Notes under the pieces: model-generated
Databases searched by the model: none
Seen by the model: only the letters and a program-made list of their open reading frames with translations
Told to the model about the DNA's origin: nothing
Program-made: the position numbers and the translations under genes
Assembly: GCF_002979655.1 (NCBI RefSeq)
Contig: NZ_PCPG01000002.1
Coordinates: 186,001-250,000, forward strand
Reading direction: 5' to 3'
DNA length: 64,000 bases
Origin: Microbacterium sp. MYb45
Lineage (GTDB): Bacteria; Actinomycetota; Actinomycetes; Actinomycetales; Microbacteriaceae
Part shown: positions 50,405-59,540 of the stretch, piece by piece
How the letters are laid out: the number at the start of each line of letters is the position of its first letter
Position numbering within the stretch: the first letter of the stretch is position 1

Positions 50405-51232
50405 TCACATCCTTTCCAGAGCACCGGTGCGCTGCACGCTCACCAGGTAGACGACGACGAAGGCGATCGGCACGAGCGAGTACGCGGCCGCCAGCGGCGG
50501 GTTCAGGTTGATGTTCGACGCGATCACGCTGCCGATCATCTGCGTGTCGCCGCCGACGAACCGGGCGACGAGGTAGTCGCCGAGGCTCAGGGAGAACGTG
50601 AACACCGAACCCGCGATGAGGGCGGGCTTGATGAGCGGGAGCACGACCGAGACGATCGTGCGCCACGACCCCGCACCGAGGTCGGCGGAGGCGTCGAAGA
50701 GGTTGGGCGGCAGCTGTCGGATCGCGGTGTAGACGGGCACCGCCATGTACGGCAGCCACAGGTACGTGAGGGTCAGCACGACGGTCAGGATGCTGAAACC
50801 GGGGCCGGAGAGCCCGAGGGGTGCGAGCAGCCAGTTCGCGAAGCCCTGCTCGGTGAAGGTGATGCGCATCGCGAGCACCTTGACCAGGTAGCCGGCCCAC
50901 AGCGGCAGGGTGATCGAGACCGCGAGGAGTGCCCGCAACCAGGGCGAGGCGACCTTCGCCATGAAGATGCCGAGGGGGACGGAGATGAGCACGGCGAGCA
51001 GCGTCACGGCGAGCGCGATCCCGAGGGTGCGCAGCGACGTCGACAGGTAGGCGGGGTTGACGAAGAGCTGCTCGAAGTTGCGCAGCGTGAAACCGGGCTT
51101 CACCTTCGAGGTGAAGGGGTCGGTGATCCAGAAGGCGGTCACGAGGAGCATGACCAGCGAGAAGATGTAGATCCCGATGAGCCAGGTCATCGGAAGAGCG
51201 AGGAGCCCGGCGATGCGGAGGCGGCGCTTCAT
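50405..51232 (-). CDS. potB: spermidine/putrescine ABC transporter permease PotB
   Basis: The protein has 275 residues with six membrane helices and the EAA loop DASADLGAGSWRTIVSVVLPLIKP. FTLRNFEQLF in the first outer loop and SLGDYLVARFVGG are typical of PotB. ATG 51232 has GGGA five bases upstream; ATG 51247 is possible but has no ribosome site. It is separated from potD by a hairpin. Confidence 0.9.
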   Translation of the reverse strand: MKRRLRIAGLLALPMTWLIGIYIFSLVMLLVTAFWITDPFTSKVKPGFTLRNFEQLFVNPAYLSTSLRTLGIALAVTLLAVLISVPLGIFMAKVASPWLRALLAVSITLPLWAGYLVKVLAMRITFTEQGFANWLLAPLGLSGPGFSILTVVLTLTYLWLPYMAVPVYTAIRQLPPNLFDASADLGAGSWRTIVSVVLPLIKPALIAGSVFTFSLSLGDYLVARFVGGDTQMIGSVIASNINLNPPLAAAYSLVPIAFVVVYLVSVQRTGALERM

Positions 51233-51270
51233 GTCGATCCCGTTCATGGTGGCGGAAGATCTGCGGAGGT

Positions 51271-51298
51271 GAGGGGCGGGCCGGAAGACCCGCCCCTC
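51271..51298 (-). terminator. intercistronic hairpin after potD
   Basis: GAGGGGCGGG and CCCGCCCCTC form a perfect 10-bp stem with an 8-base loop, 9 bases after the potD stop. As in the phosphonate operon, it follows the binding protein gene and probably lowers read-through into the permease genes or protects the upstream mRNA. Confidence 0.6.
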
Positions 51299-51306
51299 GA
51301 TGCGGC

Positions 51307-52494
51307 TCAGCCCTTGACCGAGAGCCAGGCGTCCGTCCACTGCTGGAAGTTCGTGCAGGTGACGTCGGTGCGGCCGTCGATGCACTGCTCGATCGGCGTC
51401 GTCCAGAACCAGACGTTCTTGAAGTACTCCTCGTCCGTGGCGTTGAAGTAGTCGCAGTGCGCCTTCGCCTCGTCGCTGGTGTCGCAGAAGGCGGCGTTCG
51501 CGGGCGCCATACCGAAGTTCATCGCGATCGCGCCGTTCACCTCCGGCGAGGACGAGTAGTCCATCCACGCGTAGGCGCAGTTCGGGTTCTTCGACTCGGT
51601 CGCCATCATCCAGGCGTCCGACCACCCGGTCGAGCCCTCTTCCGGCAGCACACTCTTGAACTTGTCATCCTCGGTGAGCTTGCGCAGCACCTCCCACGAC
51701 GTGCCGAGCACCGTGGTGCCGCCCGCAAACGAGGTGATCTGCGCGGCCGGGTCGGACCAGTACTCCGAGACGATGTCGTTCTGCTGCTTGAGCAGGTCGA
51801 TCGCCGCATCCAGCTGCTTCTGGTCGAGCGCGTACGGGTTCGTGATGCCGAGGTCGGGCTCGTGCGCCATCAGGTACACCGCGGCGTCGGCGATGTAGAT
51901 CGGGGCGTCGTAGGCGATGACCTTGCCCGCGTAGGGGCTGTCCTTCTCCCACGCGATGTCCCAGCTGGTGGGTTCCTCGGTCACGACCTCGCTGTTGTAC
52001 TGGAGGATGTTCGCGCCGCGACCGATCGGGATGCCGTAGGACTTGCCGTTGATGGTGTCGTAGATCTGGCCCTTCATGCCCTCGACGATGTCGTCGCCGA
52101 AGTTCGGGATGAGCTCGAGGTTGAGCGGCTGCACGTCGCCACCGGCGATCAGGCGCAGGCTCGCGTCGCCCGAGGCGGAGACCAGGTCGTAGTCGCCGGT
52201 GCGCATGAGCTGGACCATCTCGTCGCTGGTGCCGGCGACGCGGCGGTTCACGACGCAGCCGGTCTCGGTGGTGAAGGCGTCGCTCCAGGCGGGCTCGACG
52301 AATCCACTCCAGGCGACGATGTTGACCTCGCCCTCGTAGTCGCCGAGCTCCTCCTGCATCGCGATGTCGGGAACGTCGATCTGGAGTCCGCCGCCCCCTT
52401 CGGCCGGCGTCTCCTCTCCGCCGGTGGAACAGCCGGACAGTGCCAGGGCGGCGACCGCGGTCATCGCCGCGGTGGCCAGGATCTTCTTACGCAT
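51307..52494 (-). CDS. potD: polyamine-binding lipoprotein PotD
   Basis: The protein has 395 residues. The lipoprotein signal ends LALSGCSTG. The mature part begins EGEVNIVAWSGFVEPAW and has VNRRVAGTSDEMVQLM, YGIPIGRGANILQYN and SWDIAWEKDSPYAGKVIAYDAP, the pattern of PotD/PotF proteins. It captures polyamines outside the membrane. Several Cys in the last third (about residues 310-390) may form disulfides. ATG 52494 is supported by the signal peptide. Confidence 0.92.
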   Translation of the reverse strand: MRKKILATAAMTAVAALALSGCSTGGEETPAEGGGGLQIDVPDIAMQEELGDYEGEVNIVAWSGFVEPAWSDAFTTETGCVVNRRVAGTSDEMVQLMRTGDYDLVSASGDASLRLIAGGDVQPLNLELIPNFGDDIVEGMKGQIYDTINGKSYGIPIGRGANILQYNSEVVTEEPTSWDIAWEKDSPYAGKVIAYDAPIYIADAAVYLMAHEPDLGITNPYALDQKQLDAAIDLLKQQNDIVSEYWSDPAAQITSFAGGTTVLGTSWEVLRKLTEDDKFKSVLPEEGSTGWSDAWMMATESKNPNCAYAWMDYSSSPEVNGAIAMNFGMAPANAAFCDTSDEAKAHCDYFNATDEEYFKNVWFWTTPIEQCIDGRTDVTCTNFQQWTDAWLSVKG

Positions 52495-52567
52495 GGATCG
52501 CTCCTTCGTGATCGGTGCTGCTGTGTTCTCAGGTGTTCGGGTGTTGCGGTGTTTCACGTGCGGTTCT

Positions 52568-53653
52568 TCAGGGAAGCCGGGCCGCGTGGTCGGGTGACCA
52601 GACGGCACGGACGTGGTGTCCGCGGGCGAGGTCGTCGTCGGCGGAGTGGCGTGCGTTCGGGCGTTCGGCGATGAGGTCGAGGCCCGCATCGGTCGTGACG
52701 AGGTAGCGGGTGGCGGGGCCCGTGTAGACGACCTCGCTGATGGTGCCGGTGAGCGAGACCTCGCCTGCGGCGAGCGCCGCATCCGGTCCGATCAGCCGCA
52801 TCCGCTCCGGGCGCACACTCATGGTCCGCCGGTCGCCGGTCAGGCTCTCGGCCAGCTCTCCGCCGATGAGGTTCGAGAGTCCGAGGAAGCGTGCGACGAA
52901 CTCGGTCTCCGGGCGCTCGTACACATCGCGTGCGGTGCCGACCTGCTCGATCCGGCCGCCGTTGAACACCGCGACGCGGTCGCTGAGCGTGAGGGCCTCC
53001 TCCTGGTCGTGGGTGACGAAGATGAAGGTGATGCCGACCTCGCGCTGGATCTGCTTGAGCTCGATCTGCATCTGCTCACGGAGCTGCTTGTCGAGCGCAC
53101 CGAGCGGCTCGTCGAGCAGCAGCACCTGAGGGCGCAGGATGAGGGCGCGGGCCAGGGCGATCCGCTGCCGCTGACCGCCGGAGAGCTGATGCGGCAGACG
53201 GTCGGCGACGTGATCGAGCCGCACCTGCTCCAGCGAGGTCTGGACCCGCGCGGCCCTGGCGCTCTTGCCCTCGCCGCGGACGCGCAACCCGTAGCCGACG
53301 TTGTCGGCGATGGTCAGGTGCGGGAACAGCGCGTAGTCCTGGAAGACGGTGTTGACCGGACGGGCGTGCGGAGGGGTCCTGGTCACGTCGACGCCGGAGA
53401 GGCGGATGCTGCCGGAGGTGGTGTCTTCGAACCCGGCGATCATGCGCAGCACCGTCGTCTTGCCCGAGCCCGACGGACCGAGCATCGACAGGAACTCGCC
53501 CGAGGCGACCTCGAGGTCGAGGTCGCGGACGGCGGTGAACTCGCCGAACGACTTCGTGACGCCGCTCAGGGTCACCGTCCCGTCGGGGCGGGCGGCCTCT
53601 GCGGCTGCGGGTGCTGCGGGTGCCGTGGCGATCATCTCGCGCTCCTCGGTCAT
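52568..53653 (-). CDS. potA: polyamine ABC transporter ATP-binding protein PotA
   Basis: The protein has 361 residues. Walker A GPSGSGKTT, Q-loop NTVFQDYALFPHLT, signature LSGGQRQRIALARAL, Walker B LLLDEPLGALD and switch VTHDQEEAL lie in the first 240 residues; a C-terminal TOBE domain (about 275-355) follows. It is the first gene of the operon. The promoter TTGACA-N17-TATGTT lies at 53706-53678 on this strand. The first 25 residues are an Ala/Pro-rich extension. Confidence 0.93.
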   Translation of the reverse strand: MTEEREMIATAPAAPAAAEAARPDGTVTLSGVTKSFGEFTAVRDLDLEVASGEFLSMLGPSGSGKTTVLRMIAGFEDTTSGSIRLSGVDVTRTPPHARPVNTVFQDYALFPHLTIADNVGYGLRVRGEGKSARAARVQTSLEQVRLDHVADRLPHQLSGGQRQRIALARALILRPQVLLLDEPLGALDKQLREQMQIELKQIQREVGITFIFVTHDQEEALTLSDRVAVFNGGRIEQVGTARDVYERPETEFVARFLGLSNLIGGELAESLTGDRRTMSVRPERMRLIGPDAALAAGEVSLTGTISEVVYTGPATRYLVTTDAGLDLIAERPNARHSADDDLARGHHVRAVWSPDHAARLP

Positions 53654-53677
53654 CGTCGAACTCGGAAGATTCCCCAA

Positions 53678-53706
53678 AACATATAAACCCAGAGGTAATA
53701 TGTCAA
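53678..53706 (-). promoter_or_regulatory. potA promoter with overlapping inverted repeat
   Basis: Minus strand TTGACA (53706-53701), 17 bases, TATGTT (53683-53678): a near-consensus promoter. ACATAT-N13-ATATGT (53679-53703) is an inverted repeat that spans the -10 box and spacer, well placed for repression by the divergent GntR protein. TATGGT (53723-53728) is a possible -10 box for gntR. Confidence 0.66.
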
Positions 53707-53752
53707 CAGCGAGTTTCTTGGGTATGGTGAGCGCGGAAGGGAGAATCGCAGA

Positions 53753-54544
53753 ATGGCATCGAGCTCGACGACGCATCCGACGCACGCCCCTGCCGACCCC
53801 TCCCCCGACGCGGAGCACGAACAACCGCACCGCCTTCAGGGCGCACTGTTCCAGCCCATCGGCGACGAGGGCAGGGCGGAGCTCGTCGAGCGCCGCCTGG
53901 TCGACGCGATCACCCGCGGGCACCTCCGCGCCGGCGAGCGTCTCCCCTCCGAGGCCGACCTCAGCAAGAGCCTCGGCGTCGCTCCGGTGACCGTGCGCGA
54001 AGCGCTGCTCGCGCTGCGCGGTCGCGGCCTCGTCGTGACCCGACGCGGACGCAACGGCGGCAGCTTCGTCGCCGCACACGCCGACCCCCTGACGTTCGCG
54101 CGGGAAGCGGTGCGGCGCACCTCGCGCGTCGCCCTGCGTGACCTCGGCGCGCACTACGCCGCCATCACCGGTGCGTGCGTCCGCCTCGCGGCGAGGCGCG
54201 CCGACCCCAGCGAGACGCAGCGGGTGCGCCGTCGGATGGACCGGATCGACGAGCTCGACACCGAGGCGCAGCGCCGGCTGCTCGACGACGTGCAGATCGA
54301 GATCGTGGCCCTCAGCCAGTCCGCGCGACTGACCCGTGAGCAGATGAAGCTGCAGGCGGAGCTCTCGCCCTACCTGCGTCTCGTCGCGCACGAGACCGAG
54401 AATCTTCGACGGCAGGGCGCGCACCTCGCCGCCGTCATCGACGCCGTGGAGGCCGGAGACCCCGACGCCGCCGGGGCGAGGACCGAGCTCATGGCCGCCG
54501 AGACCATCGACGCGCTGATCCGGCTCCAGGCCGCGAACGGTTAG
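53753..54544 (+). CDS. GntR-family regulator, FadR/FCD type
   Basis: The protein has 263 residues. A disordered start (about 1-35) is followed by a winged helix (RLVDAITRGHLRAGERLPSEADLSKSLG, then VAPVTVREALLALRGRGL; about 48-110) and an all-helical FCD ligand domain (about 125-255). FCD domains bind carboxylates with a metal. It is divergent from potA and should control the polyamine operon. GGGAG precedes ATG 53753. Confidence 0.9.
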   Translation: MASSSTTHPTHAPADPSPDAEHEQPHRLQGALFQPIGDEGRAELVERRLVDAITRGHLRAGERLPSEADLSKSLGVAPVTVREALLALRGRGLVVTRRGRNGGSFVAAHADPLTFAREAVRRTSRVALRDLGAHYAAITGACVRLAARRADPSETQRVRRRMDRIDELDTEAQRRLLDDVQIEIVALSQSARLTREQMKLQAELSPYLRLVAHETENLRRQGAHLAAVIDAVEAGDPDAAGARTELMAAETIDALIRLQAANG

Positions 54545-54581
54545 TTCCGAAGACCCGCATCGACGTGCACAGGAGGACGCG

Positions 54582-55283
54582 ATGAACACAGCAACCGACA
54601 CCGCCACCCAGGCCGCGGCCGCGATCGTGGAGGACTACTTCGCAGCGCCCGTGCGGGCACTGGTCGACTGGGTGGGCCCGTTCGCCACCCAGGTCGCCGA
54701 GGCCAGGGCCAGCGGACCGCTCACCCGCTCGAAGATCGATGCCCTGGTGCGACCGCATGCCCTGAAGACACTCGACCTGCGCGGCGTGCCCGTGTACGGC
54801 GCCGGGTTCATCGCGGCGATCGATCTGCTCGCCGACGCCCACAGCCACCTGGCGTGGTGGCAGGGCGACGACCGGCGGCAGCTCGTGCTCGCCTCGCAGT
54901 CGCTCAACAAGGAGAACATCGACTACAGCGCGCTCGAGTGGTACCGCGTGCCGATGACCACCGGGGAGCCGCATGTGGCCGGCCCTTATGTCGACTACCT
55001 CTGCAGCGACGAGTACACGATCACGATCGCCGTGCCCGCCGATGTGGACGGACAGCGGATCGGCGTCGCCGGACTCGACCTGCTCGTGTCGGCGGTCGAG
55101 CGGGACCTGACCCACCGGTTCGCCGCGCTGGGCAGCGAGGTCACGCTGACGAACGGCGTCGGACGCGTGGTCGTGTCGACCGATCCGCGATGGGCGACCG
55201 GCGACTCGGTGCGCGGCAGCGGTCTCGCCGACCTCCCGCGGGTCGCCTGCCCCACCGTCGCGCTGGACGTGATCGTCGGCTGA
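54582..55283 (+). CDS. stand-alone cytosolic Cache-domain protein
   Basis: The protein has 233 residues and no signal peptide or membrane helix. It looks like a dCache sensor alone: ALKTLDLRGVPVYGAGFIAA, LAWWQGDDRR, NIDYSALEWYRVPM, GPYVDYLCSDEYTITIAVPA and GVAGLDLLV are the ligand-pocket strands. In amino-acid-binding dCache domains the motif near WY has an Arg for the carboxylate (RxWY); here it is LEWY, with Glu, which would suit an amine. It lies 37 bases after the GntR gene. It may sense imported polyamine or carry it to the regulator. This role is inferred. Confidence 0.8.
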   Translation: MNTATDTATQAAAAIVEDYFAAPVRALVDWVGPFATQVAEARASGPLTRSKIDALVRPHALKTLDLRGVPVYGAGFIAAIDLLADAHSHLAWWQGDDRRQLVLASQSLNKENIDYSALEWYRVPMTTGEPHVAGPYVDYLCSDEYTITIAVPADVDGQRIGVAGLDLLVSAVERDLTHRFAALGSEVTLTNGVGRVVVSTDPRWATGDSVRGSGLADLPRVACPTVALDVIVG

Positions 55284-55296
55284 CGACGGAGGGTCG

Positions 55297-56265
55297 CTAC
55301 CCGAGGATCCCGGACAGGAACGTCGCCTGCCGCTCCCACTGCACGCCGAGTCCGCCCTCGTGGCCGTTGAAGGCGTACTCCTCGATGTCGGCCGTGCCCG
55401 CCCACGTGTTCCGCGCCGCGTACACAGTGGAGGGAGGGCAGACCTGGTCGAGGAGAGCCACCGAGAACAGGGCGGGGGCCGTCGCGCGCTTCGCGAAGTT
55501 CACGCCGTCGAAGTAGGAGAGCGTGTCGAAGACGGCCGCGGCATCGCCTCGCCGCACCGAGAGATAGCGCACGATCTCCTGGTACGGGTCACGCTCGGTC
55601 ATCCCGACCGCGCGCTCGAAGTGGCACAGGAACGGCACATCCGGCATCGCGGCCGTCAGACCGCCGACCAATCCCGCGACCGCGATCGCGATACCGCCGC
55701 CCTGACTCGTGCCGGTCACCGCCACGCGGTCGGGATCGATGCCGTCGAGGGTGCGCACGGCATCGACGGCGAGCGCCCCGTCGGTGAAGACACGGCGGTA
55801 GTAGTACTCGGCGGGATCCAGGATGCCGCGGGTCATGAAGCCCGGCGACGACGGCCCCGCTCCGTGGGGATCGGGAGTGTCGCCGCCCGTGCCCCACCCC
55901 GCGCCCTGCCCCCGTGTGTCCATGAACAGATGCGCGAATCCGGATGCCGCCCAGGCGAGCCGCTCGTGCGGGAGCCCCCGCCCGCCGCCGTAGCCGTTGT
56001 ACTCGACGACCGCGGGAAGCGCCTCGCGGGCACCCGCGGGCCGGGTCAGCCAGGCGCGGACGGGGTCGCCGTCGAATCCGGAGAAGGTCACGTCGTGCAC
56101 CTCCACCGCCCGCAGCGGCGACTCCACCCGACGCAGCCGCACCGGCTGAGCCCGCTCGCGCGACTCCCGCAGCGTGGCCGACCAGAAGTCGTCGAAGTCA
56201 TCGGGTTCGACGACCTCGGGCCGGTACGCGCGCAGCTCTTCAGGGCTCAGATCGAAGCGAGGCAT
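55297..56265 (-). CDS. CE7 acetyl esterase (acetyl xylan / cephalosporin C deacetylase type)
   Basis: The protein has 322 residues, the usual CE7 length. The RGQ motif is in FMDTRGQGAGWG, the nucleophile Ser in VTGTSQGGGIAIA, and the catalytic His in YAFNGHEGG; the catalytic Asp is likely in SVALLDQVCPP. CE7 enzymes remove acetyl groups from small xylo-oligosaccharides in the cytosol. It is the last gene of the LacI-controlled sugar operon, so the imported sugar is probably acetylated plant oligosaccharide. Confidence 0.88.
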   Translation of the reverse strand: MPRFDLSPEELRAYRPEVVEPDDFDDFWSATLRESRERAQPVRLRRVESPLRAVEVHDVTFSGFDGDPVRAWLTRPAGAREALPAVVEYNGYGGGRGLPHERLAWAASGFAHLFMDTRGQGAGWGTGGDTPDPHGAGPSSPGFMTRGILDPAEYYYRRVFTDGALAVDAVRTLDGIDPDRVAVTGTSQGGGIAIAVAGLVGGLTAAMPDVPFLCHFERAVGMTERDPYQEIVRYLSVRRGDAAAVFDTLSYFDGVNFAKRATAPALFSVALLDQVCPPSTVYAARNTWAGTADIEEYAFNGHEGGLGVQWERQATFLSGILG

Positions 56266-56289
56266 GACAGCATCCTTCCAGGCCGAGCC

Positions 56290-57225
56290 TCAGCCCTTGA
56301 GCCCCGTGTTCGCCAGGCCCTGCACGAACTGCTTCTGCGCGACGAGGAACACGAGCAGCACCGGCACGACCGTGAGTGTCGTCGCCGCGAGCTGCACGTT
56401 CCACATCGGCCCGCCGTAGGCGTCCACATACTGCGTCAGCGCCTGCGGCAGCGTGAACATGTCCTTGCTCGAGAGGTACACGATCGGCTCCAGGTACAGG
56501 TTCCACGACTTCAGGAACGTGAAGATCGCGACGGCGGCCAGCGCGGAGCGGGAGAGCGGGAACGCGATCCGCCAGAAGATGCCCCAGCGACCGAGCCCGT
56601 CCATCCGACCGGCCTCCTCGAGCTCGCCGGGGAGCCCCAGGAAGAACTGCCGCATGATGAACACCGCGAGCACCGCGGGCGCCCCGAAGATCGGCACGAC
56701 GATGAGCGGCCAGTGCGTGTCGATGAGTCCGAGCCCGTTCACGAAACGGAACAGCGGCACGATCGTCACTTCGCTGGGCACCAGCAGCCCGACCAGCACG
56801 ACGAGGAACAGCGCGTTGGCGCCGGGGAAGCGGATCCTCGCGAACGCGTATCCGGCCATCGCCGCGACCAGCATCGTTCCCACCGTGACGAGAGCCGCGA
56901 TGTAGAGGCTGTTCCAGTACTGCTGGGCGAACGGCTGCAGACGGAAGACCTCACCGTAGGCGGAGACGGTCGGATCCTGCGGCCACAGCGTCGGCACCTT
57001 CTGCAGGATCTCGCTCATCGGCTTGAAGCTGCTGGTGACCATCCACAGCGTGGGGAACACGAACGGAATGCTCAGCACCGCCATCAGCGCGATCAGACCG
57101 GCACCGACCCAGCGGCGCTTCGTCTTCGCCCCGCTCGGGCGGATGCGGCGCCGATCGTCCCCGGTGACGACGGCACGCGTGGTGATGTCGTCGGTCTGCA
57201 CGCGGTCGTCGATGTCAGTTCTCAT
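56290..57225 (-). CDS. carbohydrate ABC transporter permease, MalG type
   Basis: The protein has 311 residues. Six membrane helices follow a polar N-terminal tail of about 40 residues. The EAA loop is LEEAGRMDGLGRWGIFWRIAFPLSRSAL, and PFVFPTLWMVTSSFKPMSEI in helix 1 is typical of the MalG group. Its start overlaps the previous permease gene by 11 bases. It forms half of a sugar import channel. Confidence 0.92.
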   Translation of the reverse strand: MRTDIDDRVQTDDITTRAVVTGDDRRRIRPSGAKTKRRWVGAGLIALMAVLSIPFVFPTLWMVTSSFKPMSEILQKVPTLWPQDPTVSAYGEVFRLQPFAQQYWNSLYIAALVTVGTMLVAAMAGYAFARIRFPGANALFLVVLVGLLVPSEVTIVPLFRFVNGLGLIDTHWPLIVVPIFGAPAVLAVFIMRQFFLGLPGELEEAGRMDGLGRWGIFWRIAFPLSRSALAAVAIFTFLKSWNLYLEPIVYLSSKDMFTLPQALTQYVDAYGGPMWNVQLAATTLTVVPVLLVFLVAQKQFVQGLANTGLKG

Positions 57226-58156
57226 GGAACACCCACCTCTTCCTGGTCTGCCACTGGATGAGGGTCAGCACCAGGACGATGAAGAACAGCAGCACCGCGA
57301 TCGCACTCGCGTAGCCGAAGTCGTTGAAACGGAAGGCCTGCTGATACAGGTAGTAGACGAGCACGGTCGTCGAGTTGCCGGGGCCGCCGCCAGTGAGGAC
57401 GGCGATCTGGGCGAACACCTCAAGCGAGCCGACGATGGTGAGGATCATCACGAGCAGGATCGTGGGACTGATCATCGGCATCGTGATCGAGCGGAACCGC
57501 CGCCATGCGCCGGCACCGTCGATGCGCGCGGCCTCGCTGATCTCCTCCGGCACCGCCTGGAGTGCCGCGAGGAACAGGATCATGTTGAGGCCGACGTTCT
57601 TGAACACCTGCACGACGATCACCGCGATCATGGCGGTGACGTCGCCGCGGAGCCAGTTCGGTCCCTCGATGCCGAGCAGGGAGAGGAAGCCGTTGATCCC
57701 GCCGTCCGCCTGCAGGAGGAAGCTCCAGACGATGGTCCAGGCGACGAGCGAGACGACCACGGGTGAGAAGAAGAACGTGCGGAAGGTCGTGGTACCCGGA
57801 AGCTTCTGGTTGAGCAGCACGGCGAGGAACAGCGCGAGGGTGATGTTCAGCACGACGAGCCCGATCGAGAACCAGAGACTCACGAGCAGCGAGTTGTGCA
57901 GGCCGGGGTCGGTCAGCATCCGCTCGTAGTTGTCGGCGCCGGCGAACACGAAGGTGTTGGCCAGCACGTTCCAGTCGTGCAGCGAGAACCAGACGACAGC
58001 GACGAGCGGTGCGATCACGAAGGCCAGCGAGCCGAGCACCACCGGCGCGACCATGGTGTAGCCGACGATCCAGTCGCGGCGGGCCAGCGCGGAGCGGCGA
58101 GGACGTGGTCCCCTCCGCTCCGCGACGGCTACCGCCTGGAGGGCGGATGCGGTCAT
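57215..58156 (-). CDS. carbohydrate ABC transporter permease, MalF type
   Basis: The protein has 313 residues. Six membrane helices with EAA loop SEAARIDGAGAWRRFRSITMPMISP, and WIVGYTMVAPVVLGSLAFVIAPLVAVVWFSLHDW at the start, as in the UgpA/MalF group. ATG 58156 lies four bases after the stop of the binding-protein gene. No ATP-binding subunit is encoded in the operon, so a shared MsiK-type ATPase elsewhere is expected. Confidence 0.92.
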   Translation of the reverse strand: MTASALQAVAVAERRGPRPRRSALARRDWIVGYTMVAPVVLGSLAFVIAPLVAVVWFSLHDWNVLANTFVFAGADNYERMLTDPGLHNSLLVSLWFSIGLVVLNITLALFLAVLLNQKLPGTTTFRTFFFSPVVVSLVAWTIVWSFLLQADGGINGFLSLLGIEGPNWLRGDVTAMIAVIVVQVFKNVGLNMILFLAALQAVPEEISEAARIDGAGAWRRFRSITMPMISPTILLVMILTIVGSLEVFAQIAVLTGGGPGNSTTVLVYYLYQQAFRFNDFGYASAIAVLLFFIVLVLTLIQWQTRKRWVFHEN

Positions 58157-58160
58157 CCGA

Positions 58161-59468
58161 TCAGCCCTCCAGCAGCGGTGCGATCGCTTCGCAGGTCGAG
58201 GTGAGCACCGCTTCGACATCGGCATCGGCCACCCAGAGGGCGTCGAGTTCGGCGCGCACCGCATCCTGCAGCTTCGCGAAGTTGACGTGCGCGGGCTTGG
58301 TGATCGCACCCTGGATCCCGTCGACCACGACGGCCTGCAGCTGCTCCTCGCTCAGTCGCGGGTTCGCCGCGGCGAGGGTCTCGGCGTTCAGCAGCGACTC
58401 GCGGGGCGGCGGGAAGTACGTCGCGAGCTTCTCCGCGTTCTCCGGGGCGGTGAAGTAGGCGAGGAAGTCGGCGGCGATCTCCGGATGCTCCGCATTGGCG
58501 AACACCCCGATGCCGGCCTGTCCGATCACGTTCTGCTGACTCTCGGGACCGGCGGGGAGAGGCACGATGTCCCATGCGAACGAGTCGTCGAGCGCCGAGG
58601 CGCGGCTGATCTGCGTGATCGTCATCGCGGCGTCCCCGGCGAAGAAGTCGGCCGTCACACCCGGGCCGGGCATGGCCTTGTCGACGAACGCAGCATCGTG
58701 AATCCAGGTGAGCGCGTCGACCATCTCCGGATCGGTCAGCGTGCATTCGCTGCCGTCCGCGCTCCACGGGGCTGCTCCCCAGCCACCCCAGATGCTGGCC
58801 AGGTTCTCCCAGACGCGGTAGTCGAAGTCGCGCACCACGAGGCCCTGCTTGCCGGAGGACTGCGCGGCGGCAGCCGAGATGTCCCGCGCGGCGTCATAGG
58901 TCCAGTCGCCGGATGCGACCAGATCGGCCGGGTTCGGCTGTCCGGCGGCCGCCACCTGGTCGGTGTTCACGAACATCGCGAAGGGGCTGTTCGAGAACGG
59001 GTAGGCGTACAGGCGATCGTCCTGCTGCCACAGGGCGAGGGACGACTCCACGAGATCGTCGTAGTCGTAGCCCTCGGTCTCCTTGAGCGTGTCGGTGATG
59101 TCGGCCAGCGCACCCGACGAGACGAATTCGGGGGCGTAGCTCTCCAGGATCCAACCGAGATCGGGGGCGTTGCCGCCGGCGAGCTGGGTCGTGAGTGTGG
59201 TGGTGTAGTCCTCGAACGGGATCGGCTCGAAGGAGACCTCTGAGACGAGTTCCGGGTTGTCGGCGACGTAGGCGTCGGCGATCTCCTGGAACATCGCCAG
59301 CTGGGTCTCGTCGGCCGTCCAGACGGTCATCCGCAGGGCGACGGGCTCGTCGGGGGTCTCGGCGGCGTCAGGGCTGCCGCTGCATCCGGCGAGGACGAGG
59401 GCGGTGGCGGCGATGCCGCCGCCCAGGGCCATCGCGGTGCGCGCGCGGCGCTTCATGTGGGGGGTCAT
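58161..59468 (-). CDS. sugar-binding lipoprotein
   Basis: The protein has 435 residues. The signal ends TALVLAGCSGS. The mature part begins ALRMTVWTADETQLAMFQEIADAY and has GGNAPDLGWI, YPFSNSPFAMFVNTD and GDAAMTITQ, as in extracellular solute-binding family 1 proteins. It delivers an oligosaccharide to the two permeases. AAGGAG precedes ATG 59468. The sugar is not known. Confidence 0.92.
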   Translation of the reverse strand: MTPHMKRRARTAMALGGGIAATALVLAGCSGSPDAAETPDEPVALRMTVWTADETQLAMFQEIADAYVADNPELVSEVSFEPIPFEDYTTTLTTQLAGGNAPDLGWILESYAPEFVSSGALADITDTLKETEGYDYDDLVESSLALWQQDDRLYAYPFSNSPFAMFVNTDQVAAAGQPNPADLVASGDWTYDAARDISAAAAQSSGKQGLVVRDFDYRVWENLASIWGGWGAAPWSADGSECTLTDPEMVDALTWIHDAAFVDKAMPGPGVTADFFAGDAAMTITQISRASALDDSFAWDIVPLPAGPESQQNVIGQAGIGVFANAEHPEIAADFLAYFTAPENAEKLATYFPPPRESLLNAETLAAANPRLSEEQLQAVVVDGIQGAITKPAHVNFAKLQDAVRAELDALWVADADVEAVLTSTCEAIAPLLEG

Positions 59469-59540
59469 GCTCACTCCTTCGTGGTGATGATCGGGTTCAC
59501 GGTGATCGGGCAAGTGCTGCGGGAGGGGGTCGGCGTCGGT

